Shown here piece by piece: positions 24,744 through 38,300 of a DNA stretch of 64,000 nucleotides. A model generated the notes under the pieces. The model made no database searches, was not told the origin of the DNA, and saw only the letters and a list, made by a program, of their open reading frames with translations. How positions within the stretch are numbered: the first letter of the stretch is position 1; the number at the start of each line of letters is the position of its first letter. The translations under genes and the position numbers were made by a program. The DNA lies in contig NW_026570221.1 in the NCBI RefSeq assembly GCF_019649055.1, positions 3,534,001 to 3,598,000 on the forward strand, given 5' to 3'. The DNA comes from Paramacrobiotus metropolitanus. Its lineage: Eukaryota > Tardigrada > Eutardigrada > Parachela > Macrobiotidae.

Positions 24744-25579
24744 TCATGGAACAACCATCAGCTGTGTAGTCTGGACAATCCACTCATGGGTGTCCCGGTA
24801 CGGACGGAACAGACACTGCACGTATCCGGCATCGGCCTGAGTGACCCGTTCGAGATAATACGTATATCTCAGTAGCTGACTGGGATTGTTGGTAGCAAGG
24901 TCCAGCTGGAAACTGGCATTGGCCTGTCGGACCTGTTCACGTTCGGTGGTACCGGCCGACCTTAACCCTCCATATGGTCCCTCCGTGGGACCTTTGAGGA
25001 TGCGCCCATTATGGCGCCACATAATATGTTGCTGAATACTTCTGTAGATATTGTCATCCAGTGGCAAGTGGATACTGCATGACAATGTGAAACGATCACC
25101 TTCGGTCACGCTCTGGTAGGGAGGGACGGACGCAGCGAAGACGTCGCTAGATCTCGTGAGCTGCGGTACCAACAGGTAGCGCCGCAGAACGCGACGCTGA
25201 CCAGTATGGGCGGGATCGGACGGTTCCATGATGCATTGCACCACGCCTCCGGAACGCATCGAGACGTGGCGAATAAGAAGATCGTATGTATCTGTATGGT
25301 ATCCGGGCTCCAGCCTGTACCACTGTCCCCAATCGTCTTCGAATTCTCGTGGTGACCCCTCTTTACTCGAATTATAAACGATCCGGTCTTGCAACTGCCA
25401 GTACACGGTGTGCCGATAGTTGACGGCCGGTGCGGTACACCGCAATAGTACGTCATCTCCCGGGAGCGGTCGCAACACTTTGCTGTCCGGCACATCGTGC
25501 GCAAGGGGCAAGCGCGTCAAGGCAATGACGTCTTCTCCGCGGTTACGCCAGCGCATGGCCTCTGTCACCATGTCGTTAA
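24744..25579 (-). CDS. Ig-like protein, paralogue of the 13237-16814 gene
   Basis: The exon begins at 25579 after TTTTGATAG, phase 1, at exactly the position of exon 2 in the plus-strand paralogue (VNDMVTEAM versus VEEMLAEAM), and ends at TGA 24746-24744. It encodes about 278 residues with two Ig-like domains: LLRCTAPAVN, HTVYWQLQD and MRSGGVVQCIMEP; then FTLSCSIHLPL, HIMWRHNGRILKGP and ADAGYVQCLFRPY. Both cysteine pairs are present, unlike the paralogue. No membrane segment follows. The signal-peptide exon should lie upstream (above 25600) but I could not identify it. An in-frame ATG at 25607 lies within the presumed intron end. The pair indicates duplication and inversion; the foldback element lies between the two copies. 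Confidence 0.7.
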
Positions 25580-28500
25580 CTATCAAAAGAGCCCGTAAAG
25601 ATTTCATCTGACACCTTCGTATGTTCTCAACTTTTCATTCCGGAAATTAAATTTCATAAACGATTGTGATAACTGTTTCTCTACTAGACTCACATGTGGA
25701 AAGTTGTTACGTCGTTGTCGAAGAATGTGGTTGTTTGTAACGCACAAAGGTGACCTATCAGACCTATCAGCTTATTGTGACCATGTACTTTATCCAGTGT
25801 ACTCCACCAGCACTCTTGCAGCAACCGCATTCCCCTTTTGGATTTGTAAATTTTGTATCATGCAAGTCCGTGTAAGGCGCACCATGTTCTGAGGTCACCG
25901 CGAGCGCTGAGGGAGTCCCCTAGCCTGTGTCAATCCCCAAAAGACACCTTCTAGTTCTACTTTGTAGATCGCTCAACAGTTTTTGAAAGGGTACGCGCAA
26001 GAATATTTGGCCTGGCCCAGTTTTAATAGGTAAGTTACAGGCCCCCGAAAAATTATCACCACCCCAACCCCTAATATCCCGCTGGGCCCCTCTTTACCAT
26101 GTCAAACGATTGCAGTTACGACACTGTTGGATTCGTAATGGAAAGCTATAGTAGAAAAGAATTAAAAAAACAATCTGGCGTACACGACTTTGTATTGTGC
26201 TGCAAATGTCCGAACTTGGCGCGACACCCTTGTATTTGCCAGAACAGGAGCAGCGGACGGAGGTGGTTATAATTTCTAACGATGCTCTATCAAAAACCAC
26301 AAAACTACGATAACCACCAACTAAAATTAATAATTTTGCTTTTGGTGTACACTGTACTGATGGCCTTCTGCCGTGACCTAAGAGCTGGATTTTCCCGGTG
26401 CTCCTGATGCGCAGCTGCAGCTTAGTTTATTCGGCGTTACGGCGGCGCCTATCGCGAGGGACCGCCGGGTCATTGTCTGCCGCAGACCGTCGGCATTCAC
26501 ACCGACCGGCGAACGTTGCAGCCACCTGCGAAATAACCGGCGCCCATAATGATCGTTGCCCGGCGCCCCCTACCGCAGTACCGCTCCCGCTCGATTCAAC
26601 GGTAGACGACGTATTTTCCCGAATATTAACGCCACTCCACTGTCGATATGCGTGCGATCAATTACTTTTCTCGATTGTGCCGTGAAATCTCCAACAATTT
26701 AATCCACAGAATCGGCGCTACATTTTTTTTTGCGTTGGAAAATAACTGCAAAATTCTGGCACGATGTGATAGTAATTTTTGGAAATTTGAAAGACATTTT
26801 GGAAATTAGTTTAAAGTAAAATAAAACTGGAAATTGCATGGAAAAATGGAAAATTCTTTTGAAATTATTAACGGTTTGAGAACTACAATAAAATTAAACT
26901 AATTCAGGGAGTATCTTGAAAAGTACGCACGGATTGTAGACGTAGCTCCGGTAGCTAAAGTAGTCACTAAAATAACAACTGCAGTAAATTAACGAAATAA
27001 ATTAATTTCTCGTCCAATAAATTCTTGTTATAGTAATTTAATTTCGTCGTAAGAAATTAATTTCAACGCCGGTTGGACTAATACGTGCTGACTGTGTTTT
27101 TCCTATTTCAAAATGAATGCTGCTCGTTTGGATAAAAAGGTAACGGGAATCTACGTATGATAATTGATAGCTACTGTGATAAAATGAATCTGGTTTGCTC
27201 TTATATACGCGTAAATATAGTTAATCTTGCCAGTAAAGGTGAGGAACAGAATTGCCACTTTAGTTAGTCTAACCAAAGTCACCGGAGGCGCAAATAATAA
27301 TATTATTAGATTTATTTTTGATATGGGCACTTACGACTGGCTGACGATGACCCGGAACGCGGCATACATCCAGCCGCAGTTTGCAGCATAATTACTAATC
27401 CCAATATGCACGGGCACAGCATCGTCTCTTTCTACGATTATTACGATAAAATTAAATTGCTTACTTAATAATTATTGCGTGAAAATAGTCAATCTATACA
27501 TTCGTCTATATCAGGCGCGAAGCAATTCCAACGTTGAAATCCCTCGTCAGAAATATCATATAGTTTAATAACATTTTTTGAATTAGCCTTAGATATTACA
27601 GATTACCTCCTTTTTTATATAAAACTTACGAATATGAAACATTTAGATATGGATATCAGATACCATTTTGTATTTATTTCGGCATGTTTCACATAACTAG
27701 TTTTACACAAAAAAACTAACATCCGAGACATACTTTTTCATGAAAACACCAACATAATTATGTAAAAAAATCGAATTGGATAATGCGCTAGAAGCATAAA
27801 CGGAAAACTGACAAGAGCGATAGAAATTGCAGAAGAGCCAGCATGGACAGCATTAGCGACTACTAAATGCATAACAAGTTAATCATCGCCACGATGGCAA
27901 GGACAATCATGGACGTCGACATCCACGCACTTCCCGGTGAATTCGCGTCTTGCAAGGGATCTGGAGAGCAATACTTCATCTGCCCTGCAAAACATATAAA
28001 TTGTGAACCATCAGCATGGTTATTTTACTTACAATATGATATTTTCAGATGCACAACAATTGCACTCAAGTGAACTACTTTACTTGAACGCAATAGATGC
28101 TGCATTCCAGATCTACTGCATTCAAGGACGGTCATTTGTTATAGAAAAGCGCTGCAAGTTAGGACTTTTAATGCACCAGCAGCAAAATTGCTGTGCATGT
28201 CGACATGCAGTTTTCAAACAAAAAATCTTAAATTAAAAATCTGTGTTTTCGTTAACGGAGCATTTGGCTAATGAATAAAGCGAATGGAAAAATCGACACT
28301 TTGACATAAACATTTTGTATTGTTTTAGAACCAACTGCAATGGTCAGGACAGTGCAGCAACAACGCATTAAATTCATTTATTATTTTTTAAAAATTTATT
28401 ATTTGACAAACATTCAGAAAAACGGCAAAAACAAGTTAGGGAGACCTCATATACGCACCACCAATTACGCACTGACTGCCGCTTTAGAAACAGGCATGTC

Positions 28501-30573
28501 GACATGCAAATAAGCGATAAGAAAGACATATGCATGTCCACAAGCAAATAAACAATAAAAAAGGCTTAAATCAACTCAAATTTTAGTACGTTAAACTTGT
28601 CCCTGCTGCATTTTGAAATACCTAAAAAAAACGTCCTTAGCAAAAAATCTAGTTTCTGCTCGCTTCCTATGTTTAAGGTATTAAAAAGGACTAATATTCC
28701 CTTGAATCGAAATTCGTTGTATAGTTTGGTAGCTGGAAAATAGCGCTTTACTTCACAATTGCATTACCTGTTGCTTTGCTGCATGTCCTCATGATCATGA
28801 TCATGCACATTTGTCCATCTAAGCAGAGCCTCCCAAGGATCTGGAAATAAAAACGCACACAATAATTTGACACGTGCTATCTTTATGACTTTTAAATTGG
28901 AAATTTTTCGATTATCTCTTACCCTAGAACTGGTCCAAAATTGCTGTGGGTCCTCGCAGCATTGCAGACTGTGTCGAATGTTGCACTTTATCCATTAGCA
29001 TGCCGTGCGTGACATTGCCACATAAACCACTGTCACGCATAAATATGAACACTAGCAGTGTTTTTTAAATGTTTTAAAATAAAACTTGGCTGTCGACAGC
29101 CATAAAACAAAAAACGTCAATGATTCAAACAAAATACCAGAAACCATTTCAAAAGCACAGATAAAAAAGTCGAGAATTGCCATTACCAAAACTGGCTGTC
29201 AAAATCAGCTTGGGCGCAACGGCTCTGAACGTGAACTTGCGGTGAACACTGAAACTGCCATGCAGCCAATTAGAAGCACCATGAAAGTAGTCTACAGTGA
29301 GCGTAGTCGGCAGCAAAATGCAGCCACCACGTGGGCAGTGTCAGGTATTTTGTCGTTAACGTTTTGCCTCCAACCAGGTAAACTGGAGCAGTTTGTTTTT
29401 TGTTTCGAAGGACTTTTGCTTCTTTTTGCGATTTTTGCTTTTGAGGATAATTCTTGTCGGTCGACCAATCATGTCCTTGCACAGAAACTATGCCTTTGAT
29501 AACTGATTACTTAACAAGGTTCTGCAGAAAAGCTTTGATGCTCTATAACGGCGACACATGGATCAAAATCGCTTTTTAGGTTATGTGGCGAGGCGAGGCG
29601 ATCAATGTCGGTCGACCGGCAAAGCTTTCGCTTTAGCTGCAATATCTTACATTGTTATTTGCAATGAACCAGAACCGCGACGGTGTCGGGACTGTTGGCA
29701 ATTAACATGGGCGGTCGTAGTGCTGATCTTGGAATTTGGCTGGTTTATTTTTTTATTTTTCTGGAATTGTTTCTTGCTAAGCGAGATACTGTTTACTTAC
29801 ATGACGGTCGACCGACAAAGCTTTTGTTCTTTTGTTCTTCTTGTATTGCGTTTGCTTCTGTTTAACGTTTTGGCTAAACAGTTGCGAAGACGCGGGTACG
29901 AGTTTGGAATAAATTTTGTAACTTCGATACGTTTTCGTATTGATATAAATTATTACATAAGATCTGCTGCCAAAATCATGCCGTCGGCACATTTTATGAT
30001 AAACGGCTTAACATTTGAGGTATGTTGATACAGTTTAGAACAAACTTTTTGACGAGGGAATCCAGTCGGCAGTGTATGTTAAAATCAACCAGAAAACGGC
30101 TACAGTGCTTTGAGTATTAATTTATTAGTTACTGCGATGCAGCATGCAACTAACCGGCACCCGGCGTTTCATAACACAACACGTACAACTGTTATAAAAT
30201 ACGTGGGAAAATTGTTTGGCGTAAGTACTCGTATGCTGTATCTGTTGACGATGGTCTGATGTGTTTTTATTTATAAATTGTGGCGGTGAGGGTTAGTCTA
30301 GCTATTTCGGTGTAAACAGTGCAACACAGTCCGCTGAAAGGAAAACCGCCCAGCCGGGCAACAGGCCCTGACACTGGTGCTGCCCGATTAGTTATTACGA
30401 GTAAAAAATAATAACAAATGTATACGCGTGTCAGGCGCACTGGGGCCTGGATCGGTGACATGCGGGAAGTAGAGTACAGCCCGGCCATCACCAAACTGCC
30501 ATCGCGATCACGCCGCACTCTGTACACATGTGTTAATACACATGCGCATGTGAATTACATTTTGCGGGCGTAA
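25580..30573. other. Gene-free stretch with scattered palindromes
   Basis: No exon chain found on either strand; it may include the missing first exon and promoter of the minus-strand Ig-like gene. A second copy of a dispersed repeat lies at about 26475-26560. Seven GTCGAC-centred palindromes fall between 27914 and 29815. The open frame at 29558-30028 has hydrophobic runs but nothing recognisable. Confidence 0.4.
27914..29815. repeat. GTCGAC-centred palindromes, seven sites in 1.9 kb
   Basis: GTCGAC occurs near 27916, 28199, 28499, 29092, 29458, 29608 and 29808. Three extend far: GCATGTCGACATGC twice (near 28195 and 28495) and TGGCTGTCGACAGCCA (near 29087). About 0.5 copies are expected by chance. 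The pattern parallels the palindromes of the CACTA element, but no transposon gene is visible here. Confidence 0.5.
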
Positions 30574-30660
30574 TAATTAAATGATGGGCGTGACAACGAT
30601 ATGGGCCGGGTATACACTATACTGCAGGTGTACCGCCTGAACGGCATCATTATAATTATA
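30574..30660 (+). repeat. Direct repeat, copy 1 (copy 2 at 31293-31374)
   Basis: TAATTAAATGATGGGCGTGA starts both copies, and both continue through GTACCGCCTGAACGGCAT-like sequence. The copies differ by a few indels and lie about 720 bp apart. Confidence 0.75.
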
Positions 30661-31292
30661 CAAGTATCGGTCGCGCTAGCGCGCGAGCAGTTGTGTTCGA
30701 GGTATGGAAAAATGAAAGAAATACAGTACAAAATACACTTCGTACAGCAATAAAAACGAGTTTGAGAAATATTTCAAATATAAATCCCTAGCGAGGCCAG
30801 CTACGAAAATATTATAAATATGTGAAAATGCGGACAGTTTTCAAGCTTTCCGCTTAAATTCGACCAGTTTTATAAAAACTGAAAGCCTCCGTAATTTTTC
30901 TTTTTGTTTGCCTTTTTCACGGTTCTTTTTCCCGTTTTTAATGTAACTTTATATTGTCGATTCTAACGAACTGAAAACTTGTATTTAAACGGTGATAAAA
31001 TGGATGGAGTGGGATCATTTACATGATGTCCGTAAAAAACCGCTAAGCCGATATTTCAGCGCAGAATTAATGGAAACATTACAGCTAAAGTTTTGGAAGG
31101 ACAGTGGTTAGGCTGCCAGAAGTACCACCGGCTAAATGATTTTTCACCTGGGCAGTTCTTCATCGACAGTTAAAAGTTTTCTTTTCTTCGATAACTCAGA
31201 GAACATGTTACGTAATAAAAATATGTCGTTCGCATATCAGTTGAAATGGCACGCAGGCAAAATAGGGAAAGAAACTTGTGGAATGTCCTTTG

Positions 31293-31374
31293 TAATTAAA
31301 TGATGGGCGTGACAACGATATCGGCCTTGTATACAGCAGGTGCACCGCCTGAACGGCATTGTTATAATATATGT
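31293..31374 (+). repeat. Direct repeat, copy 2
   Basis: Second copy of the 30574-30660 repeat. It is immediately preceded by CAGGCAAAATAGGG (31252 onward), which also occurs near 56371, so a further dispersed piece adjoins it. Confidence 0.75.
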
Positions 31375-32404
31375 GGAAGTAATACCTAAAGTGCTGTCAT
31401 TTTTTACGTTGTACATAAAACTTTGTGGATAAATTATTATTTGAGAAAATAATCAACTGGGGAAGATGAAAACGTTTAAAAATATTCATACTGAATCATC
31501 ATCATTTTTCATGCTTATTCATTATAAGTAGTGTGACCGATGTTGCTGTTCTGCGTCTGTTTAAAAATATTCTATTCTTAATAATATTCAGCATCTGCGT
31601 TATCGTATATAGTACCGCCCGCGCATGCCCAACCCGGACACTTTGGATTTATCATAAATCCGCAGCTCTTTCATTTCCTATTATAAGACGTTACTGCGTT
31701 GCAGTTGTAAAAAGATAAATATCAATCTGCTCAGAAGCTATAAATTGCGCAATGCAAATGACATAAATAAATAAATAGACGAATATGTCAATATAATATT
31801 TTTATAAAGTATTATTATTAAATACTTTTATCGACAATATTTGGCATGCAACAACCGTTGCCGGCCAGGCTCCACGCGGTAATCGCAGCGCGTAAAACCA
31901 GTTGTCGTCGTAGTGTGCAGTTTGGTGTACTATCACTGAACTTCTATTAATTTCCTTGCATGTGTGCGTGCTACATTTCCGAATCGATTTCTGTCAGTAA
32001 CTCTGCATCTGAATGATTTTGTAAATCAATTTTGCAAGTGCATATGCTGCGTAATACGTATAACCGATGACAGCTCATGCTAGTATAGAGGTATCCAGTG
32101 GACACTGGACGGTAATCAATGTGTTTATTTGAAGATCCAAAACCCGTTTGCAATGATAATAATTTTTAAATTGGATATTAAATTAATTTCGTACCCATAC
32201 GAGTGTTATAACCGAAACACGATGGCTACACATTTATATCACGTATGTGCGTGTTATACGAGCCGTATACTTGTAAGTTTACTAATGTACCGCTACGGTA
32301 AAGTGAAATCAATCCTTACAGTAAAACGATTACTCTGACCTTAGTCGGGTCTAATAATATAAATTAAAAACAGAAAAATGCAACGGGTAATAATTTAGGA
32401 AGAG

Positions 32405-32418
32405 AAAAAAGCAAAAAA
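32405..32418 (-). terminator. Pol III terminator of tRNA-Pro
   Basis: On the minus strand two runs of six T follow the tRNA 3' end within 16 bases (complement of the A runs at 32413-32418 and 32405-32410). Confidence 0.85.
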
Positions 32419-32420
32419 GA

Positions 32421-32492
32421 GGGGACAGCCGGGAATTGAACCCGGGACCACCCGCACCCGAAGCGGGTATCATACCCCTAGACTACTGTCCC
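32421..32492 (-). tRNA. tRNA-Pro (CGG)
   Basis: A 72-nt cloverleaf on the minus strand. The acceptor stem GGGACAG pairs with CTGTCCC. The anticodon arm CCCGC-TTCGGGT-GCGGG gives anticodon CGG. The T arm CCGGG-TTCAATT-CCCGG includes the B box GGTTCAATTCC. No intron. Confidence 0.95.
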
Positions 32493-33310
32493 GTTACTAT
32501 TCGTCATAACATTTCTGCCCAACAACAGCGCATCAGTAATTTTTAATTTAGCCACTCTGTGGCACTGTGCTCTATGAGCGTGATAATTACCCTCGTTGCA
32601 GTGCAGGCTCGACTTACCCAATTTTCTCCAAATTGCCATGTTTATATCCTGATAAAAAATGCATCGCAAAATTGGCACAATAATAATTATTACCGGTATA
32701 AGGCACTATTATATTTAAAAGAGACAACGGCTAATAAACAGAAATCACTGTACGCAGAAAGTCACCATTTCCCGTACACAGATATTTCCGCTGTACAAGC
32801 CGGTCCGGAGTTGGAGCACGATAGAGAACAGCGAACAATGTAAATCCATGAGTTGCGCCAATTGTAGTGCAGTGGCTATCGTCTAAACGTTAACATAGCG
32901 CGTATTCTGCCCTAGTTGTACCTGTACGTGCTCTAACGCCGGACCGGCTTGTACACGCCCAGTGATTTATTTCCTGAGTAAGGCTTTATAGTTTATACAG
33001 TGAAAACTACAAATTAAATTTTTTACGCTAAACTCTCCAAATTAAAACCAGTCAAGCCGCACCCTTTTACGCGTTACGTTCATTTGATATGGCTGATGCA
33101 CGTCAGATATCGATAATGGGTAAACACAATAATTTTGTATCGTATAATCAAAGCAGTTATCAATCAAATTATCAAATATAGTTTTCCTAATAATCTGTCG
33201 TGAGACTAAATTAACGATTGCGCTAATTGTAGTGTAACGGCCTTTCAAAAATACCAAAAACATTTTCCAAGAGCCTTAGAAGTCTCCCAAGCGGAGCTTA
33301 ATAATAATAT

Positions 33311-33340
33311 ACTAATACTAATACTAATACTAATACTAAT
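33311..33340. repeat. (ACTAAT)5 microsatellite
   Basis: Five perfect 6-bp units. Confidence 0.95.
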
Positions 33341-35204
33341 ACGAAATGCTTCTCAGAGACGCAGGAAATTAATCACCCAGATTATAATGTGTCTAAGTGA
33401 TCGTTTTTTGTTGGGACACTAATCGGAAATGGAGAGCTGCGCGCGGTCTGCATATAAAAATGCGTAGGTGCATATAATATTACATGTAATCTAAGTGGCA
33501 TTAGCGGCTGTTTGCATTGAACAGCGCCGCGTGCATTTGAAAACCGGTATCATCTTACGGCGGATACGATTAGCGTGTAGTAATCCCGGCCCGTATCGAT
33601 ACAGTGAAAAAGGCCCGGCATATACCGGCATGCGTGGCTGAACGGCAGCGTGCTCTCAACCGGAAGCCGAAATGCAGCGAATGGTGCGGAGAGCGGTCGG
33701 CCCCGCGGCGTCACTTAGCGTATTAACCGCACACTGATACACCGATCACATAGCGCAATGCAGCAAGGACTCGGGATTACAACGTAGCACACGTTCATCT
33801 ACCACAGCATGTACAGCGCGACCACTAAACCAACAAACTGGGGCTCGGGTTTTCCGCGTTTCTCCACCTGTGCAATTAATTTTATTAGACGGAGCGATTA
33901 AATTGCGTTTGACGAGTAATTAAGCGGCCGATCCGCATCGCTGCACCCGTTATGCGCCGTGTATCCCGACGGCTAATTGGCGCTGTATGGAATATATTGG
34001 TATTTTCGGGATGATGGGTGCACGGATGAGCGGCGATGGATAGCGCATCCCCGGCGCAATTAGCGGTACGTGTATGCTGATCGCGGTATGCGCGACTGGC
34101 GCTGTATAATACCCTTGGTTATCTAATGGGGATGACGTGCCAGTGGAGCGTCGCGCGCAGCTCCCGTCTTATTCCCGCGGTTGCTCCTTTCCCTGCACGC
34201 GTCAACTTCCGTCTTCTGTCGAGCGGCGTTGTAATTAATTTTCCTGGATGACGTTCACTGTCACAACGTGGTTGTCTTCTTAATCGTCATTTTTCTCCGC
34301 TGTTTAACCGTGTCGCTCGCGGTATATTGCTACATACACGGGAATTTTGCTGGCGTGCTATCCCGAAAATTATTTTGCTGTTTCTGTGTGGTGTTCTGTA
34401 GCCAAATGATTTGTATACGTTGGAGAGAAAGCCGTTTGTGGGTCCCATATCTAGTTATATACTGAAATTGTTATGAAGTGGATGTATAATTTAATATATT
34501 TTGTATCTAAGTACATGTATAAATAAATTTTATATATGCACATATTTTGTCTATATTTACTTGTACTCTGTAAATGTATATTTATTTCTATATTTATTTG
34601 TGTATAAATATTTATGAATAAATACTTCAGAGCCCCAGCATTTTTCTAAAAATCCTGGAATGTGGTTTTCCAATTGTTAATATTTGTTATTGAAAAAAGG
34701 CTGGTGTGAGCGTTGTTTAGTCAAAACGATCTTCATAATAACTATCTACCTAAGAGCGTTTACTTGCAACATTTAACTGAGGCCGGACCATTTAATGTGC
34801 CTTTAATTTTGCAAGCAGGCGTTTAATCTGTTTGGAATTTTATTTCCATTATTATTGTTAATTCAGTGCCGATATTTTATGTACTATTTTATTTCATTAT
34901 CCTTGATATATCCTGTTATTGCTGTTATTAAATTAATTATTATTCTATATGATTTTCTTATTTTGAAGTTCTTAACGTTTTATTTTCCTTTTTATTTCCG
35001 CTCCAGTTTATACAAATTATTTGGCTATAGAATATCCCACAGCAAATGCGAGAACGTGCGTGGTAGCACGCGAAAGCGAAAAATCCCGTGCATGTTGTAC
35101 GTCTGGTACCATGTACCGCGTTATTTCCCATTTAAGTTACAGGGTCGATTAAATGTCGTATAGCCGCGTTAATCAGGGTTGCACATACTGTTGATGAAAT
35201 ACTC

Positions 35205-35205
<1 letters not shown>

Positions 35206-35254
<49 letters not shown>
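35206..35254. repeat. (TAA)16 microsatellite
   Basis: Uninterrupted TAA run about 130 bp upstream of the start codon at 35383. Confidence 0.95.
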
Positions 35255-35256
<2 letters not shown>

Positions 35257-35382
35257 TAACAATAATGAAGTGTGGTGCACCTTAATTGTAGATTATCCGG
35301 CACCGGCGTATTTTATTTCCCAAGCTCGCGCTCAGCTGATCCGACCGACTTCTCTATATACCTCACCTAAACGCTCAACACA

Positions 35383-38300
35383 ATGCAGTCTCCGTCCACC
35401 TCCGCCACCGGCGCCCCCCGCGTGCGGTTGGCCCGCGAGGACACCGACTTCGACGAGCTGTACCGGCAGCTGGACGCCGCCGTGGAGATGGAGGCGGCCG
35501 TGGCGGAGTTGGCGCGTCTGGAGATGCAGCCGGCGACGTCGACGCACACCCGCCTCCGCCACGCCACCACCGACGCCCGCTTCGACACCGGCGTGGAGGC
35601 CGGGCCCAGTACGGAGGGTCTGCGTCTGCCGGTGTCCATGCAGCGCGCTGAACACAGTGTTGACGCGGGATTGGTGCATCTCTCGCAGCGGGAGGCCGGG
35701 GGACCGTCCGGCGGGATGCTCCCGGCGCCGGTCGGGCTCCAGACGGCCGGGATGAAGGACGGCGGGGGGACGCGGTTCGATAGCCATAATATCCTGCGGT
35801 CCGAGGTAAGGACAATTCAGCGCTCCTGTCTTCCTTCTTATGCTATAAATTTAATATTATCCTATTTTTATATACAATATGACCATCTATATACGTATTA
35901 CGTATATGAAATTAATATATAATTTTTATATCAATAAATGCTTATGCAAATAAATATTTTTAGGGCGATATTTTTCAAATAAATAAATATTTTTAAATAA
36001 GCAAGTAAATGATATATGTCCGAAATAGGTTTAAGCAGATACAGTAACAAATTATTATTTTGTAACTGAATTTATTTTAATTCATCATATAATAATCTAC
36101 ATATAAACAATTTTAATAAAAAATAAATTAAAATTTAATTTAATAAATTTATTAAATTATAAATAAATAAATTAATAATAATTTAATAAATTTAGGAACT
36201 GGAATTTAAATACTTAAATTTTGGAAAAATTAAAATTAATTAAAATATTAAATTAATATATTTTTAATAGCAGAGTGATTTGCAAAATTAACTGACTAAC
36301 TGAGTTAAACAGAAACAGGATGAAGGGGAAATTAAAGCGGTGCATTATTTCCGTAGAATATTATAGCAGTGTGATATCGATTGCTAATAGCTTAATGACT
36401 ACTGCTGTAAATTGAATTATGGCTCGTTAACTTGAAATTAAACTAGGAAAATTGACGTCAGAATTTGTATCGTCAGCCGGGCGTTCCTCTGTTTAATCGA
36501 TAATCCTGGGCTCGCATAAATCTTGTGAAATAATAATTATTACGTAGAAAATTATATGCGCTTTAATAAAATTTGTTAATTGAAGTTTTTAACGGCAGTA
36601 TTTAAGACATGGGTCTGTTGTGTAATGGTAGCTTGTTAGAGATATTTCATGGGCGGTTGGTCATGCGTCAGCGGCCGGGGAAAACAGTGGTAGCCCGAGC
36701 GGAACCGGCTGTGTTTTTTTTCTCTGTCCCTTTCGTCATGCATATCATGAATCGATACACCGCATCATTGGCAGGAAAAAGCCGGGTCGGGTACTCGTAT
36801 AAATGCTGAAAACGGTCGTTATATCAAATGAGGATAAACGAGCAGTGGGAGCGGACGAGTGGAAAGCATTGTCCCGGCGGGAGAGATTAGACAATTAATT
36901 GCCTCCCGACCCGGCGCAATGCTGAGCGGCGCATTACGCTGTATATGCCGCGCAGCATGTAGCGGGTGATTATTTTTCTTTGGCTTGACTTTTGCTTGTT
37001 TAGTGATGCTGGACGGCGCACTAACGTCACATGCATATATAAATATAATATAGTTTTATTCCTAATTAAAATACGTCTGATTAAAATCTCAATAAAGTGC
37101 TCATAAAGTTTTTTTTAAAATTACAGTGGTAAGTAAATTAGGTACAGTGGTAATTAATTTTTTTTAATTTCTTTTACGATGCTGAAATTCCTGATAAAAG
37201 GATAATACAAATGAAATAATGAATTTGTTAACTGCACCAATTATTTAATTCCGCTTTCGCCAAGCTTGTATTTTCCCGTTTTTACTCTTAAATAAGATTC
37301 AATTAAATCCCTGCTGCAGTTTCGGCAGTGACTGAATTTCTTTAATTTCCCTTTTCATGTCCCAGACTTCCGATTAGCGTAATATGAAAATAAAGTAATT
37401 AGTAATGGCATTGATTAAAATCCAAGACCGGTCTCGCACATATTGCACATTCCCCGTATATATAAAATTTTAATTAAGATTTATATAATTAAATCGCAGC
37501 CGGAGCTTTCGGAATAATTTAATTTATTGAATTCTTTAACAAGGTTGGAATGAAAATCAAGGCACTATATTCGGTTTACGTCATCGGCTACTAAAATTAA
37601 TTAACCGGTAATGCATAAATAAGGAAAATTAAATATAGAAAACAATCATGATAAAAACCCTGATGATTGCGTGAGCAGCAGACGTTGCGGGGATGGTCCA
37701 TTGCCGCAGCTGCATCCGGCCGGCGGATGCGGCACGCCCCCACGCCAGGGTATTAGCGCGCCGACGGCCGGCGGAATGGGGGCGCACGCACAACCGCGGC
37801 CGTCGCGTTTAACCGCTGCGTAATGGCCGCACGTCAGCGCGCAGCCACTCCAAATCCCGGGACGTGCCTATTCCCGGTGGCCGTCTCCTGAGAGGTTGTT
37901 TGATGGATGCGCACCGGGATTCTGCATTCAGCCGCGCATCAATCACATTACAGCGACATTGCGCAGACGCGTTGCGAAATAATTAGCGTCATTAACTAAT
38001 CATCCCTACGGAATCGGAAAGGTCGTCTGCTTTAGGATTGAAAATCTTACAGTTTCGGGCGGTTCTGGAGATTATCTAGAATTAAATGAAATTTAACGTT
38101 AAAATTGATGTTTATTTTAAATTTAAATTCCCCAATATTTTTACCGATCCCGTTTTTCTTTAACTTTATTTCTCGAATAAAGTTTTTTTTAAAGTTTACT
38201 TCCCGAATTTTTACTGTTGCCAATAATCACATTAGAAAAAGCCGATTTAGGTTTCGATATGATTTAAAATAAAAATAAAATGGAAATTAAAAACTAGCTC

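Larger units (their letters stand above)
32493..35382. other. Gene-free stretch upstream of the five-exon gene
   Basis: No coding region supported. It holds (ACTAAT)5 at 33311-33340 and a (TAA)n microsatellite at 35206-35254. A GC-richer zone at about 33500-34260 may be regulatory for the gene starting at 35383. Confidence 0.4.

Noticed and set aside
29558-30028. 156-aa open frame with hydrophobic stretches
   Set aside because: No splice context, no recognisable domain, AT-rich composition like the surrounding intergenic DNA; hydrophobic runs are common in translated T-rich DNA.
35332-35815. Minus-strand open frames of 146-151 aa
   Set aside because: Antisense to the GC-rich first exon; Arg/Pro/Ala-rich composition typical of shadow frames.
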